Shown piece by piece: positions 1-5,045 of a stretch of 5,045 bases of DNA. The first letter of the stretch is position 1; every line of letters begins with the position of its first letter. A program made the translations under genes and the position numbers. This stretch comes from JAHEEL01 sp963785245 (GTDB lineage: Bacteria > Actinomycetota > Acidimicrobiia > Spongiisociales > UBA5794), in assembly GCA_963785245.1 (NCBI GenBank), contig CAWAUO010000010.1, positions 1 to 5,045 on the forward strand. Direction: 5' to 3'. The notes under the pieces are model-generated. The model ran no database searches and was not told the origin of the DNA. It saw nothing but the letters and a program-made list of their open reading frames with translations.

Positions 1-21
1 CGCCGCTGGGTGGTTGGTCTA

Positions 22-65
22 CTGGATCATGTGACGGTGCGCTTCATCGCTCCACATCGATCCAG
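22..65. terminator. Bulged stem-loop just downstream of the HAD gene, probable transcription terminator
   Basis: The arm CTGGATCATGTG (22-33) pairs with CACAT-C-GATCCAG (53-65). This gives 12 base pairs with one bulged C at 58 and a 19-base loop. Inside the loop a small GCG/CGC hairpin (39-41 with 48-50) is also possible. The stem begins two bases after the HAD stop codon (68-70), which is where an operon terminator is expected. There is no T-run on either side, so it is not a classical intrinsic terminator. High-GC actinobacteria often have U-poor stem-loops of this kind. It could act in both directions if a convergent gene ends to the left. The structure is read directly from the sequence; the function is inferred. 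Confidence 0.45.
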
Positions 66-67
66 CG

Positions 68-703
68 TCAGAACCGCCACATCCACACGTTGATGAGCTC
101 CGCGGTCAGTTCGTTCACCGATGCATGGGTCGCGGAGAACTCGCCGTCCCGCAGGATCATGATCGTGCGCATGCCGGCAGCATCCGCAGACTCGGCACCG
201 AGGTCGGCGTCCTCGATCGCCAGGCAGTCCGACGGTCGGACCCCCAGCCGCCTCGCAGCCTCGATGTAGACGTCGGGCGCGGGTTTCCCGCGAGCGACCT
301 CGTCGCCTCCGACAATGGTGTCGAAGTAGCGATCGAGACCGGTGAGCGCCAACTTGCCCTCGAGCGCGTGGCGTCGGGACGATGAGGCGACGGCCATCGT
401 CACCCCGTGGGCTGCCAATTCGCGAACCGTCGCAACGGCATCGTCGAAGGCGACGAGACGCTCCTCATAGACCGGGACCCTGATCGCGTCGATCAGCGCC
501 ATGTACTCGTTGAATGGCGGCAACGCGGCGCGCCCGGCGAAGTACTCGTAGGTCGTCGCCTCCGACGTACCGCGGCAGACCTCACCGTCGGCAACCGTCA
601 TCTCGTACCCGAAGCTCGACAACACCCGTGCCCAGATCTCATCGGCGAGCGGTTCGGAGTCGACGAGCACCCCGTCGCAGTCAAAGACGACGGCTTGGAT
701 CAT
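68..703 (-). CDS. HAD-superfamily hydrolase, beta-phosphoglucomutase-like (subfamily IA)
   Basis: A 211-residue cytoplasmic protein with the complete HAD motif set. Motif I is FDCDGVLVDSE with the nucleophile Asp8 and the acid/base Asp10. Motif II is ASSSR with Ser107. Motif III is GKPAPD with Lys140. Motif IV is IEDADLG with Glu164 and Asp165 as likely Mg2+ ligands. Residues about 16-85 would be the helical cap domain of subfamily IA. Family members use an aspartyl-phosphate intermediate to dephosphorylate or isomerise small phosphorylated metabolites such as sugar phosphates or phosphoglycolate. The substrate cannot be read from the sequence. The length matches beta-phosphoglucomutase-like proteins (about 210-230). 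The ATG at 703 lies in an ATGA overlap with the stop of the upstream SRPBCC gene, which fixes the start and implies translational coupling. The C-terminus (NVWMWRF) is unusually aromatic. It is the last gene of the gatCAB operon. Confidence 0.9.
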   Translation of the reverse strand: MIQAVVFDCDGVLVDSEPLADEIWARVLSSFGYEMTVADGEVCRGTSEATTYEYFAGRAALPPFNEYMALIDAIRVPVYEERLVAFDDAVATVRELAAHGVTMAVASSSRRHALEGKLALTGLDRYFDTIVGGDEVARGKPAPDVYIEAARRLGVRPSDCLAIEDADLGAESADAAGMRTIMILRDGEFSATHASVNELTAELINVWMWRF

Positions 704-1128
704 GACGCAAGCCGATCGAGTGCACCCCGGAACCGTCGGCCGATCTCGAATCCCGAGATATGGGCTGCGATTCCGTCGCCCTCGCCAACGAAACCCAGGC
801 TCACCAGCGCAGCCCCGCCGGCGGGACCGGTCACGGACACTGAGAAGCGCCCTTCGTCGATACCAGGAATCTCCCGAACGTCACACTCGAAACGTCGTCC
901 GGCCTCCCACTCGCGTACTTCGAGTCGGATCGCGGACTTCGGGTCGCTTCGGCGGCCAAGCGAGAGGAAGATGATGTTGCCGACCTGCGGCACCTCACCG
1001 GTCATCGACGTCGCCTGGTGCACCGGAAACCACTCACCGAACCGTGACAGGTCTGCGACCAGCGTCCACACCTCGGCAGCGTCCCGCCGCTCGATCCTCC
1101 GTTCGTCGCGCACGACGATGTGGGCCAT
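700..1128 (-). CDS. SRPBCC (START/Bet v1-like) family protein, function unknown
   Basis: A 142-residue protein with no signal peptide or membrane segment. The N-terminal pattern (beta strand to residue 13, then DAAEVWTLVADLSRFGEWFP at about 16-35) is typical of the polyketide cyclase/dehydrase-type SRPBCC fold, where the first strand is followed by two short helices ending in a Trp/Pro motif. Alternating strands follow at about 50-57, 66-72, 78-85, 93-100 and 106-113. The C-terminus (about 119-140) would be the long helix that closes the hydrophobic pocket. The family binds or transforms hydrophobic ligands, but no ligand can be deduced here. It starts 3 bases after the gatB stop and ends in an ATGA overlap with the HAD gene, so it is probably co-translated with both. 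Only a weak GG/GAG-rich stretch precedes the ATG, so initiation probably relies on coupling. Confidence is high that this is a real gene and moderate for the family. Confidence 0.8.
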   Translation of the reverse strand: MAHIVVRDERRIERRDAAEVWTLVADLSRFGEWFPVHQATSMTGEVPQVGNIIFLSLGRRSDPKSAIRLEVREWEAGRRFECDVREIPGIDEGRFSVSVTGPAGGAALVSLGFVGEGDGIAAHISGFEIGRRFRGALDRLAS

Positions 1129-1131
1129 GAC

Positions 1132-2580
1132 TCAACCGTCTGCCCTGCGGCGGATCAGGTCCTGCACCATCCGGGGGTCGGCCTTGCCGCCGGTGGCCCG
1201 CATCACCTGCCCGACGAGGAATCCGATCGGTTTCGTGTCGCCGGATTGGATCTTCGCCAGTGCGTCCGGGTGCTCGTCGAGCACTGCCAACACCTCAGCC
1301 TCGATCGCCGTCGAGTCGGACATCTGCAGCAGATCTCGGGCTACCGCGAACTCGCGCGGTGTTCCTTCCCCGGCAAGGACCGCGGCAAGCACGTCCTTGG
1401 CGGCGGTGGCCGAAAGGTCGCCGTCGCTGATCATCGTCGCGAGCTCCGCGAGCGACGCTGCCGTCAAACCGGTGTCTGCGACGTCGACACCTTCGCTGCG
1501 CAAGTAGCGGACAACTTCGCCCGTGAGCCAGATGCCGACGTTGCGGGCATCGGCACCGAGGGCGATCGCCTCTTCGAACAGTCCCGCGAGATCTCCGGCG
1601 TCCACAAGAAGGTCTGCGGTGCGGCGATCGGTGCCAAGGCTCATGTAGCGCTCCCGCTTCGCGGTGGGGAGTTCCGGTCTGCGAGCTGCGACCCGGTCCC
1701 GCCACGCCCCGTCGATGTGCAGTGGCAGGAGGTCGGGATCCTGGAAGTAGCGGTAGTCCTCCGATTCCTCCTTCGTGCGTCCCGACCGGGTCATCCCCTT
1801 GGCCTCGTCCCAGTGGCGGGTCTCCTGATGGATCGACCCGCCGCCTTCGAGAATCTCGACCTGGCGGGTGATTTCGAAGGCGATCGCCCGCTGCATCGAC
1901 CGGAGGGAGTTGACGTTCTTGACCTCGGTGCGCGTTCCGAGCTTCTCCTCCCCCACGGGTCGCACGGAGATGTTGGCGTCGAAGCGCATGGAGCCTTCTT
2001 CGAGACGGGCGTCGGACACACCGATCGCTCGCACGATCCGCTGGAGTTCCGTCCCGTAGGCGCGGGCCTGCTCCGGAGAGCGAATGTCGGGTTCGGTTAC
2101 GATCTCGACGAGGGGAACGCCGGCACGGTTGAAGTCGAGCAACGTGTGCTCTGCTCCGTGGATCCGACCGCTCTGTCCGACATGGGTGCTCTTCCCCGTG
2201 TCTTCCTCCATGTGGACCCTGGTGATCCCGACCGTGGTCGATTCGCCATCAACGTCGACATCGACACGCCCGTCGACGCACAGCGGGAACGTGTACTGGG
2301 AGATCTGATAGTTCTTCGGCAGGTCCGGGTAGAAGTAGTTCTTGCGGTAGAACAGCGAGTTCTCCGTGAGGGTGCAATCGAGCGCCTCGCCGATCGACAA
2401 GATCCCTTCGATCGCCTGCTCGTTCGGCACCGGGAGAGCACCGGGAAGAGCGAGGCAAACAGGGCATACCGCCGTATTCGGCTCGTCGCCGAAGTCGACC
2501 GGGCAGCCACAGAACATCTTCGAGTTCGTCTGGAGTTCAACGTGCGTTTCGAGGCCGATGACGGCTTCCCACTCGGTCAT
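1132..2580 (-). CDS. gatB: Asp-tRNA(Asn)/Glu-tRNA(Gln) amidotransferase subunit B
   Basis: GatB (482 residues) binds the misacylated tRNA and activates its side-chain carboxylate with ATP. Ammonia delivered by GatA then forms Gln-tRNA(Gln) or Asn-tRNA(Asn). The sequence begins MTEWEAVIGLETHVEL, the usual GatB start with the conserved Glu11/His13 metal-site region. Four cysteines (24, 26, 39, 42) form the zinc site found in many GatB proteins. Further signatures are FYPDLPKNYQISQY (83-96), HMEEDTGKSTH (123-133), LEEGSMRFDANISVR (193-207), EVKNVNS (219-225) and SEDYRYFQDPDLLPL (273-287). The C-terminal third is the helical tail (YqeY-like) domain, ending with GFLVGQVMRATGGKADP. Length and motifs are normal and intact. 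The ATG at 2580 overlaps the gatA stop (ATGA). The frame stays open upstream to 3108, but that part lies antiparallel-in-frame over gatA and lacks homology, so the internal ATG is the true start. Confidence 0.98.
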   Translation of the reverse strand: MTEWEAVIGLETHVELQTNSKMFCGCPVDFGDEPNTAVCPVCLALPGALPVPNEQAIEGILSIGEALDCTLTENSLFYRKNYFYPDLPKNYQISQYTFPLCVDGRVDVDVDGESTTVGITRVHMEEDTGKSTHVGQSGRIHGAEHTLLDFNRAGVPLVEIVTEPDIRSPEQARAYGTELQRIVRAIGVSDARLEEGSMRFDANISVRPVGEEKLGTRTEVKNVNSLRSMQRAIAFEITRQVEILEGGGSIHQETRHWDEAKGMTRSGRTKEESEDYRYFQDPDLLPLHIDGAWRDRVAARRPELPTAKRERYMSLGTDRRTADLLVDAGDLAGLFEEAIALGADARNVGIWLTGEVVRYLRSEGVDVADTGLTAASLAELATMISDGDLSATAAKDVLAAVLAGEGTPREFAVARDLLQMSDSTAIEAEVLAVLDEHPDALAKIQSGDTKPIGFLVGQVMRATGGKADPRMVQDLIRRRADG

Positions 2581-4055
2581 GGCGCCACCACCTTCGACGT
2601 CGCGAGCTTCGCCCGGTGGCTGAATCCGGCGAGTCGTTCGACCTCCGCAGCCACCTGGAACATGACCTCCTCCCCGAGGGAGGGGGCCAACACCTGGAAC
2701 CCGATCGGCAAGCCGTCCTCGCCCAAGCCGACCGGCACCGACATCGCCGGGTCGCCGGCGAGGTTGGTGGCAATCGTGCAGATGTCCGACAGGTACATCG
2801 TGAGCGGATCGGTTGTCTTCGATCCGACCTCGAACGCCGTGGTCGGCGCCGTCGGCGAGACCAGCACATCGGCCTGCTCGTAGGCCGCGGCGAATTCCCG
2901 ACGCAAGAGGGTCCGGACCCGTTGGGCCTGGCCGTAGAAGGCGTCGTAGTACCCGGCCGACAGGGCGTAGGTGCCGAGCAGAATCCGCCGGGTGACCTCG
3001 GGACCGAATCCCTCGGCCCTCGTCTTGGCCATCATCTCCTCGGTGGTCGCACCATCGACGCGCAGGCCGTATCGGACGCCGTCGAACCGGGCGAGGTTGG
3101 CCGAACACTCTGCCGGCGCAACCAGGTAGTAGGCAGAAAGGGCGTACTCGATGGCGGGGAGGGACAACTCCACGATCTCGGCGCCGGCATCGGCCAGTTG
3201 ATCGATCGTCGTCCGGGTGGCCGCTAGGACGTCGGGATCAATGCCGTCGCCCATGAGTTCGGTGATCACGCCAACGCGAACACCGCCGACGCCCGCGTCG
3301 AGCGATCGAGAGATGGCGGGCACATCGCCGTGGTAGCTCGTGGCGTCGAGCGGATCCCACCCAACGACGGCTTCGAGCAGCGTCGCCGCGTCGGGGACGG
3401 TCTGGGCGATCGGACCAATCTGATCGAGCGAGGATGCAAACGCGATCAGGCCATACCGGCTGACGAGACCGTACGTCGGCTTGGCTCCAACGGTTCCGGT
3501 GAGTGCGGCGGGTTGGCGGATTGATCCGCCGGTGTCCGAGCCGTATGCCCCGAGCGCCGACCCGGCGGCTACTGCGGCGGCAGACCCGCCGGACGACCCA
3601 CCAGGGACGGTGTCGGTGTTCCAGGGATTGCGGGTAGGTCCGTACGCAGAGTTCTCGGTCGACGAACCCATCGCGAACTCGTCGAGGTTGGTCTTGCCCA
3701 CGATCACGGCGCCGGCGTCCTCTATGCGCTTCACGGCGGTGCCGCTGTAGGGAGGCGTCCAGCCCGCCAGGATCTGCGAACCGGCAGTGGTCTCGACACC
3801 TTTCGTGACCATGTTGTCCTTCACGGCAACCGGGATCCCGAGAAGCGGCCGGGTATCGCCGTCGGCGAGCGCCTGGTCTGCCGCCTGAGCAGCGGTCCGG
3901 GCACCTTCGCGGTCGAGGGTGAGGTAGGCGTGCAGTTGGGATTCGGAGACGGCGGCTCGGAGCTCAACGGCATCGAGCAGGTCAACGGCGGTGAAGTCAC
4001 CGGAGCGGAGACCGGCCGTCGCCTCGGCAATCGTCAGATCGGCGAGGTCGGTCAT
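2577..4055 (-). CDS. gatA: Asp-tRNA(Asn)/Glu-tRNA(Gln) amidotransferase subunit A (glutaminase)
   Basis: GatA (492 residues) is an amidase-signature enzyme. It hydrolyses glutamine and channels the ammonia to GatB. The Ser-cisSer-Lys triad is complete: Lys79 in PVAVKDN, Ser154 in PGGSSGGSAA and the nucleophile Ser178 in GSDTGGSIRQPA. This matches the numbering I recall for Staphylococcus aureus GatA. Family signatures GKTNLDEFAMGSSTENSAYG (120-139) and KPTYGLVSRYGLIAFASSLDQ (about 192-212) are present. Residues that bind the glutamine substrate appear conserved around Tyr309/310, Arg357 and Asp424 (YLSDICTIATNLAG). Length is normal for the family and there is no signal peptide, so it is cytoplasmic. 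Its ATG overlaps the gatC stop and its stop overlaps the gatB ATG, both as ATGA. This should help keep the three subunits in equal amounts. Only a short GGA precedes the ATG. Confidence 0.98.
   Translation of the reverse strand: MTDLADLTIAEATAGLRSGDFTAVDLLDAVELRAAVSESQLHAYLTLDREGARTAAQAADQALADGDTRPLLGIPVAVKDNMVTKGVETTAGSQILAGWTPPYSGTAVKRIEDAGAVIVGKTNLDEFAMGSSTENSAYGPTRNPWNTDTVPGGSSGGSAAAVAAGSALGAYGSDTGGSIRQPAALTGTVGAKPTYGLVSRYGLIAFASSLDQIGPIAQTVPDAATLLEAVVGWDPLDATSYHGDVPAISRSLDAGVGGVRVGVITELMGDGIDPDVLAATRTTIDQLADAGAEIVELSLPAIEYALSAYYLVAPAECSANLARFDGVRYGLRVDGATTEEMMAKTRAEGFGPEVTRRILLGTYALSAGYYDAFYGQAQRVRTLLRREFAAAYEQADVLVSPTAPTTAFEVGSKTTDPLTMYLSDICTIATNLAGDPAMSVPVGLGEDGLPIGFQVLAPSLGEEVMFQVAAEVERLAGFSHRAKLATSKVVAP
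2591..2595 (-). promoter_or_regulatory. Shine-Dalgarno site for gatB inside the gatA 3' end
   Basis: On the minus strand GAAGG (the core of GAAGGTGG, 2595-2588) stands 10 bases before the gatB ATG at 2580. It is the clearest ribosome-binding site of the operon and supports choosing 2580 over the longer upstream open frame. It falls within the last codons of gatA, so re-initiation by terminating ribosomes and direct entry may both serve gatB. Confidence 0.5.
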
Positions 4056-4366
4056 GATTCGTCCAGGATCTTCGGGACGCGTAGGTCTGGTGTCGGGGCG
4101 CCGCGGAAATAGCCGTCCTCGGTGTCCGGGGCGCCGGCGAGCGCCGCATCGTGGTCGAGCGAACCCTTCGCCTCGTCCGGGCGGAACGGGTTGACCATCG
4201 GGAGCGGATGCGATGTCGGCTCCACCCCGTCGGTCGGCAGTGCCTGCACACGCTCGGCGTGCTCGAGGATGTTCTCGAGCTGCTTCGCATACGCCGCAAG
4301 CTCTTCGTCGGTCAATGCGATCCGCGCAAGGCTCGCGACCCGTGCAATGTCAATCTCAACTGGCAT
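4052..4366 (-). CDS. gatC: Asp-tRNA(Asn)/Glu-tRNA(Gln) amidotransferase subunit C
   Basis: GatC (104 residues) is the small subunit that wraps around GatA and GatB and stabilises the complex. The N-terminal helix pair carries the family pattern VASLARIALTDEELAAYAKQ (10-29) and LENILEHAERVQAL (30-43). It is followed by the conserved loop GVEPTSHPLPMVNPFRPDE (47-65), which threads along GatA. The C-terminal DGYFR...VPKIL is the usual end. However, the stretch GAPTPDLR seems to be inserted between YFR and VPKIL, which normally adjoin as FRVPRIL; this is judged from memory. It is the first gene of the operon. There is no Shine-Dalgarno sequence before the ATG at 4366, and a TACCAT -10 motif lies 7 bases upstream, so translation probably starts on a leaderless mRNA. 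The stop overlaps the gatA ATG. Confidence 0.95.
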   Translation of the reverse strand: MPVEIDIARVASLARIALTDEELAAYAKQLENILEHAERVQALPTDGVEPTSHPLPMVNPFRPDEAKGSLDHDAALAGAPDTEDGYFRGAPTPDLRVPKILDES

Positions 4367-4373
4367 GCGAGGG

Positions 4374-4379
4374 ATGGTA
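4374..4379 (-). promoter_or_regulatory. Predicted -10 element for a leaderless gatCAB operon transcript
   Basis: On the minus strand TACCAT (4379-4374) fits the actinobacterial -10 consensus TANNNT. Seven bases separate it from the A of the gatC ATG, so transcription would begin at or next to that A. The absence of any Shine-Dalgarno sequence between it and the ATG fits a leaderless mRNA. The -35 region is poor (GGTTAC, 4402-4397, at a 17-base spacing), as is common for such promoters. The motif is short, so this is a prediction. Confidence 0.45.
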
Positions 4380-4390
4380 CCGGCGGTCGT

Positions 4391-4419
4391 GTCGGAGTAA
4401 CCGAGTAGCCGGTCGGACT
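4391..4419. repeat. Short direct repeat GTCGGA(G/C)T with 21-base period in the divergent promoter region
   Basis: GTCGGAGT (4391-4398) recurs as GTCGGACT (4412-4419). Seven of eight bases are identical and the starts are 21 bases apart, about two turns of the helix. Both copies lie between the outward-facing predicted -10 elements. This could be a paired regulator site acting on one or both promoters. Chance is a real alternative in sequence this rich in G and C. Confidence 0.25.
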
Positions 4420-4430
4420 GGCGACTGGCG
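4417..4430. repeat. Tandem heptamer ACTGGCG x2
   Basis: ACTGGCG occurs twice head to tail (4417-4423 and 4424-4430), followed by a third partial ACT (4431-4433). It sits where the -35 region of the rightward promoter would be, 14-27 bases before its predicted -10. It may be a regulator contact or simply a slippage product. Only the repeat itself is certain. Confidence 0.35.
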
Positions 4431-4443
4431 ACTCTTCCCTACC

Positions 4444-4449
4444 TACGCT
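4444..4449 (+). promoter_or_regulatory. Predicted -10 element for the leaderless YczE-like membrane protein gene
   Basis: TACGCT (4444-4449) matches TANNNT. Six bases separate it from the GTG at 4456, so the G of the start codon would be the first transcribed base. No Shine-Dalgarno sequence precedes the GTG. The arrangement mirrors that of gatC on the other strand. No good -35 hexamer is visible (TGGCGA at 4419-4424 is weak and too far at 19 bases). Confidence 0.4.
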
Positions 4450-4455
4450 TGTGCG

Positions 4456-5045
4456 GTGCTCCCGATTCCCCCACTCTCCGATCTCTGGCCGCGGCTTGCG
4501 CGGCTGCTGTTCGGTCTCACCTTGTTCGGCCTCGGCCTGGCACTCATGGTGATCGCGGATCTCGGACTCTCGCCATGGGATGTGTTGCACCAGGGCATCT
4601 CCCGGCGAACGGGGATCCCGATCGGAACCGTGGTGATCATCACCGGGTTCGCGGTGCTCGTGCTGTGGATTCCGCTGAAGGAGCGGATCGGGATCGGCAC
4701 GATTGCGAACGCGATCGTGATCGGACTCGTGCTGGACGGAGCGTTGCTGTTCCTCCCCGAGACGCTCGACCGCCTCCTCCTCCGGTGGGTCGCATTGCTC
4801 GTCGGCGTGGTCATCGTCGCGATCGGTTCGGGTTTCTACATCGGCGCCGGCCTTGGCCCGGGACCCCGAGACGGTCTCATGACCGGTCTGGCCAAGCGCG
4901 GGATCTCGATCGCATGGGCCCGGGCAGGCATCGAGATCGCCGCGCTCGTCGTCGGATGGGCGCTTGGCGGAACCGTCGGGGTCGGGACCGTCATCTTCGC
5001 GTTCGGCATGGGCCCGCTCGTGCAGTACTTCCTCAAGCGCCTCTC
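4456..5045 (+). CDS. YczE/YitT-type integral membrane protein, 3'-truncated by the window edge
   Basis: The visible 196 codons encode a hydrophobic multi-pass protein that starts at GTG 4456 and runs off the right edge. Likely membrane helices are at about 16-36, 54-73, 80-100, 110-130, 158-173 and 175-193. Two related loop motifs, LGLSPWDVLHQGISRRTGIP (36-55) and LGPGPRDGLMTGLAKRGIS (133-151), appear at similar places in the two halves. This suggests an internal duplication, as in YczE/YyaS/YitT membrane proteins. YczE homologues are usually about 200-220 residues, so only the tail should be missing. The transport or other function of the family is not settled. The start is chosen because it gives a short Arg-containing cytoplasmic N-terminus before the first helix and lies just after a -10-like motif. 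The gene is divergent from gatC, with 89 bases between the two starts. Confidence 0.8.
   Translation, partial: MLPIPPLSDLWPRLARLLFGLTLFGLGLALMVIADLGLSPWDVLHQGISRRTGIPIGTVVIITGFAVLVLWIPLKERIGIGTIANAIVIGLVLDGALLFLPETLDRLLLRWVALLVGVVIVAIGSGFYIGAGLGPGPRDGLMTGLAKRGISIAWARAGIEIAALVVGWALGGTVGVGTVIFAFGMGPLVQYFLKRL

Noticed and set aside
1..67. A tRNA or small RNA gene next to the HAD stop
   Set aside because: The hairpin at 22-65 does not extend to a cloverleaf, and there are no T-loop or anticodon-arm motifs.
407..1507. A 366-codon plus-strand open frame across the HAD, SRPBCC and gatB 3' regions
   Set aside because: It spans the opposite strand of three real genes and has a low-complexity Arg/Ser/Pro-rich composition typical of a shadow frame.
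1120..2883. A 587-codon open frame on the plus strand, opposite gatB and the end of gatA
   Set aside because: It is antisense to genes with clear homology and intact motifs. Its translation is rich in Arg, Asp, Gly and Val without recognisable domains. Long antisense frames are expected where GC-rich third positions suppress stop codons.
2581..3108. N-terminal extension of gatB to the upstream ATG at 3108 (658 residues)
   Set aside because: The extension is an Arg/Gly-rich out-of-frame reading of gatA. GatB proteins start near MTEWEAVIGLE, and a Shine-Dalgarno site plus an ATGA overlap mark 2580.
4312..5036. Minus-strand open frames opposite the membrane protein gene (4312-4590, 4443-4814, 4836-5036)
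   Set aside because: They have Thr/Arg/Pro-rich shadow composition, while the plus strand encodes a coherent multi-helix membrane protein with family motifs.
1..5045. Mobile element, CRISPR, toxin-antitoxin or defence system
   Set aside because: There are no transposase or integrase frames, terminal inverted repeats, regularly spaced repeats or defence-type domains. Composition is even, and every long coding frame fits a housekeeping or conserved family.

Overview
The window is GC-rich chromosomal DNA. It looks like an ordinary housekeeping locus of a high-GC actinobacterium. Three things suggest this: strongly GC-biased third codon positions (which also create long spurious antisense frames), actinobacterial-looking proteins, and two start codons that lack a Shine-Dalgarno sequence but sit 6-7 nt behind TANNNT -10 motifs, as in leaderless actinobacterial genes. 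A lineage near Acidimicrobiia is possible, but that is only an impression from composition and gene content.

Layout. Positions 1-67 are a short intergenic or convergent tail holding a bulged stem-loop (22-65) that probably ends the leftward operon. From 4366 leftward to 68 run five tightly packed minus-strand genes: gatC, gatA, gatB, a small SRPBCC-fold protein and a HAD-superfamily phosphatase/phosphomutase. Three of the four junctions are 4-base ATGA stop/start overlaps and the fourth is a 3-base gap, so the five genes are almost certainly one translationally coupled mRNA. Positions 4367-4455 are an 89-base divergent promoter region with repeats. From 4456 to the right edge a plus-strand gene encodes a multi-pass membrane protein of the YczE/YitT type, cut off by the end of the window.

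How the genes work together. GatC, GatA and GatB form the tRNA-dependent amidotransferase that converts Glu-tRNA(Gln) to Gln-tRNA(Gln), and in many species Asp-tRNA(Asn) to Asn-tRNA(Asn). All visible catalytic and signature motifs are intact. The SRPBCC and HAD proteins are not known parts of this enzyme. Their tight coupling behind gatB implies co-expression, not a demonstrated shared pathway.

I found no mobile element, CRISPR array, RNA gene or obvious novel system. The points most worth checking are the paired leaderless promoters, the coupling of SRPBCC and HAD genes to gatCAB, an apparent small insertion near the GatC C-terminus, and the terminator-like stem.
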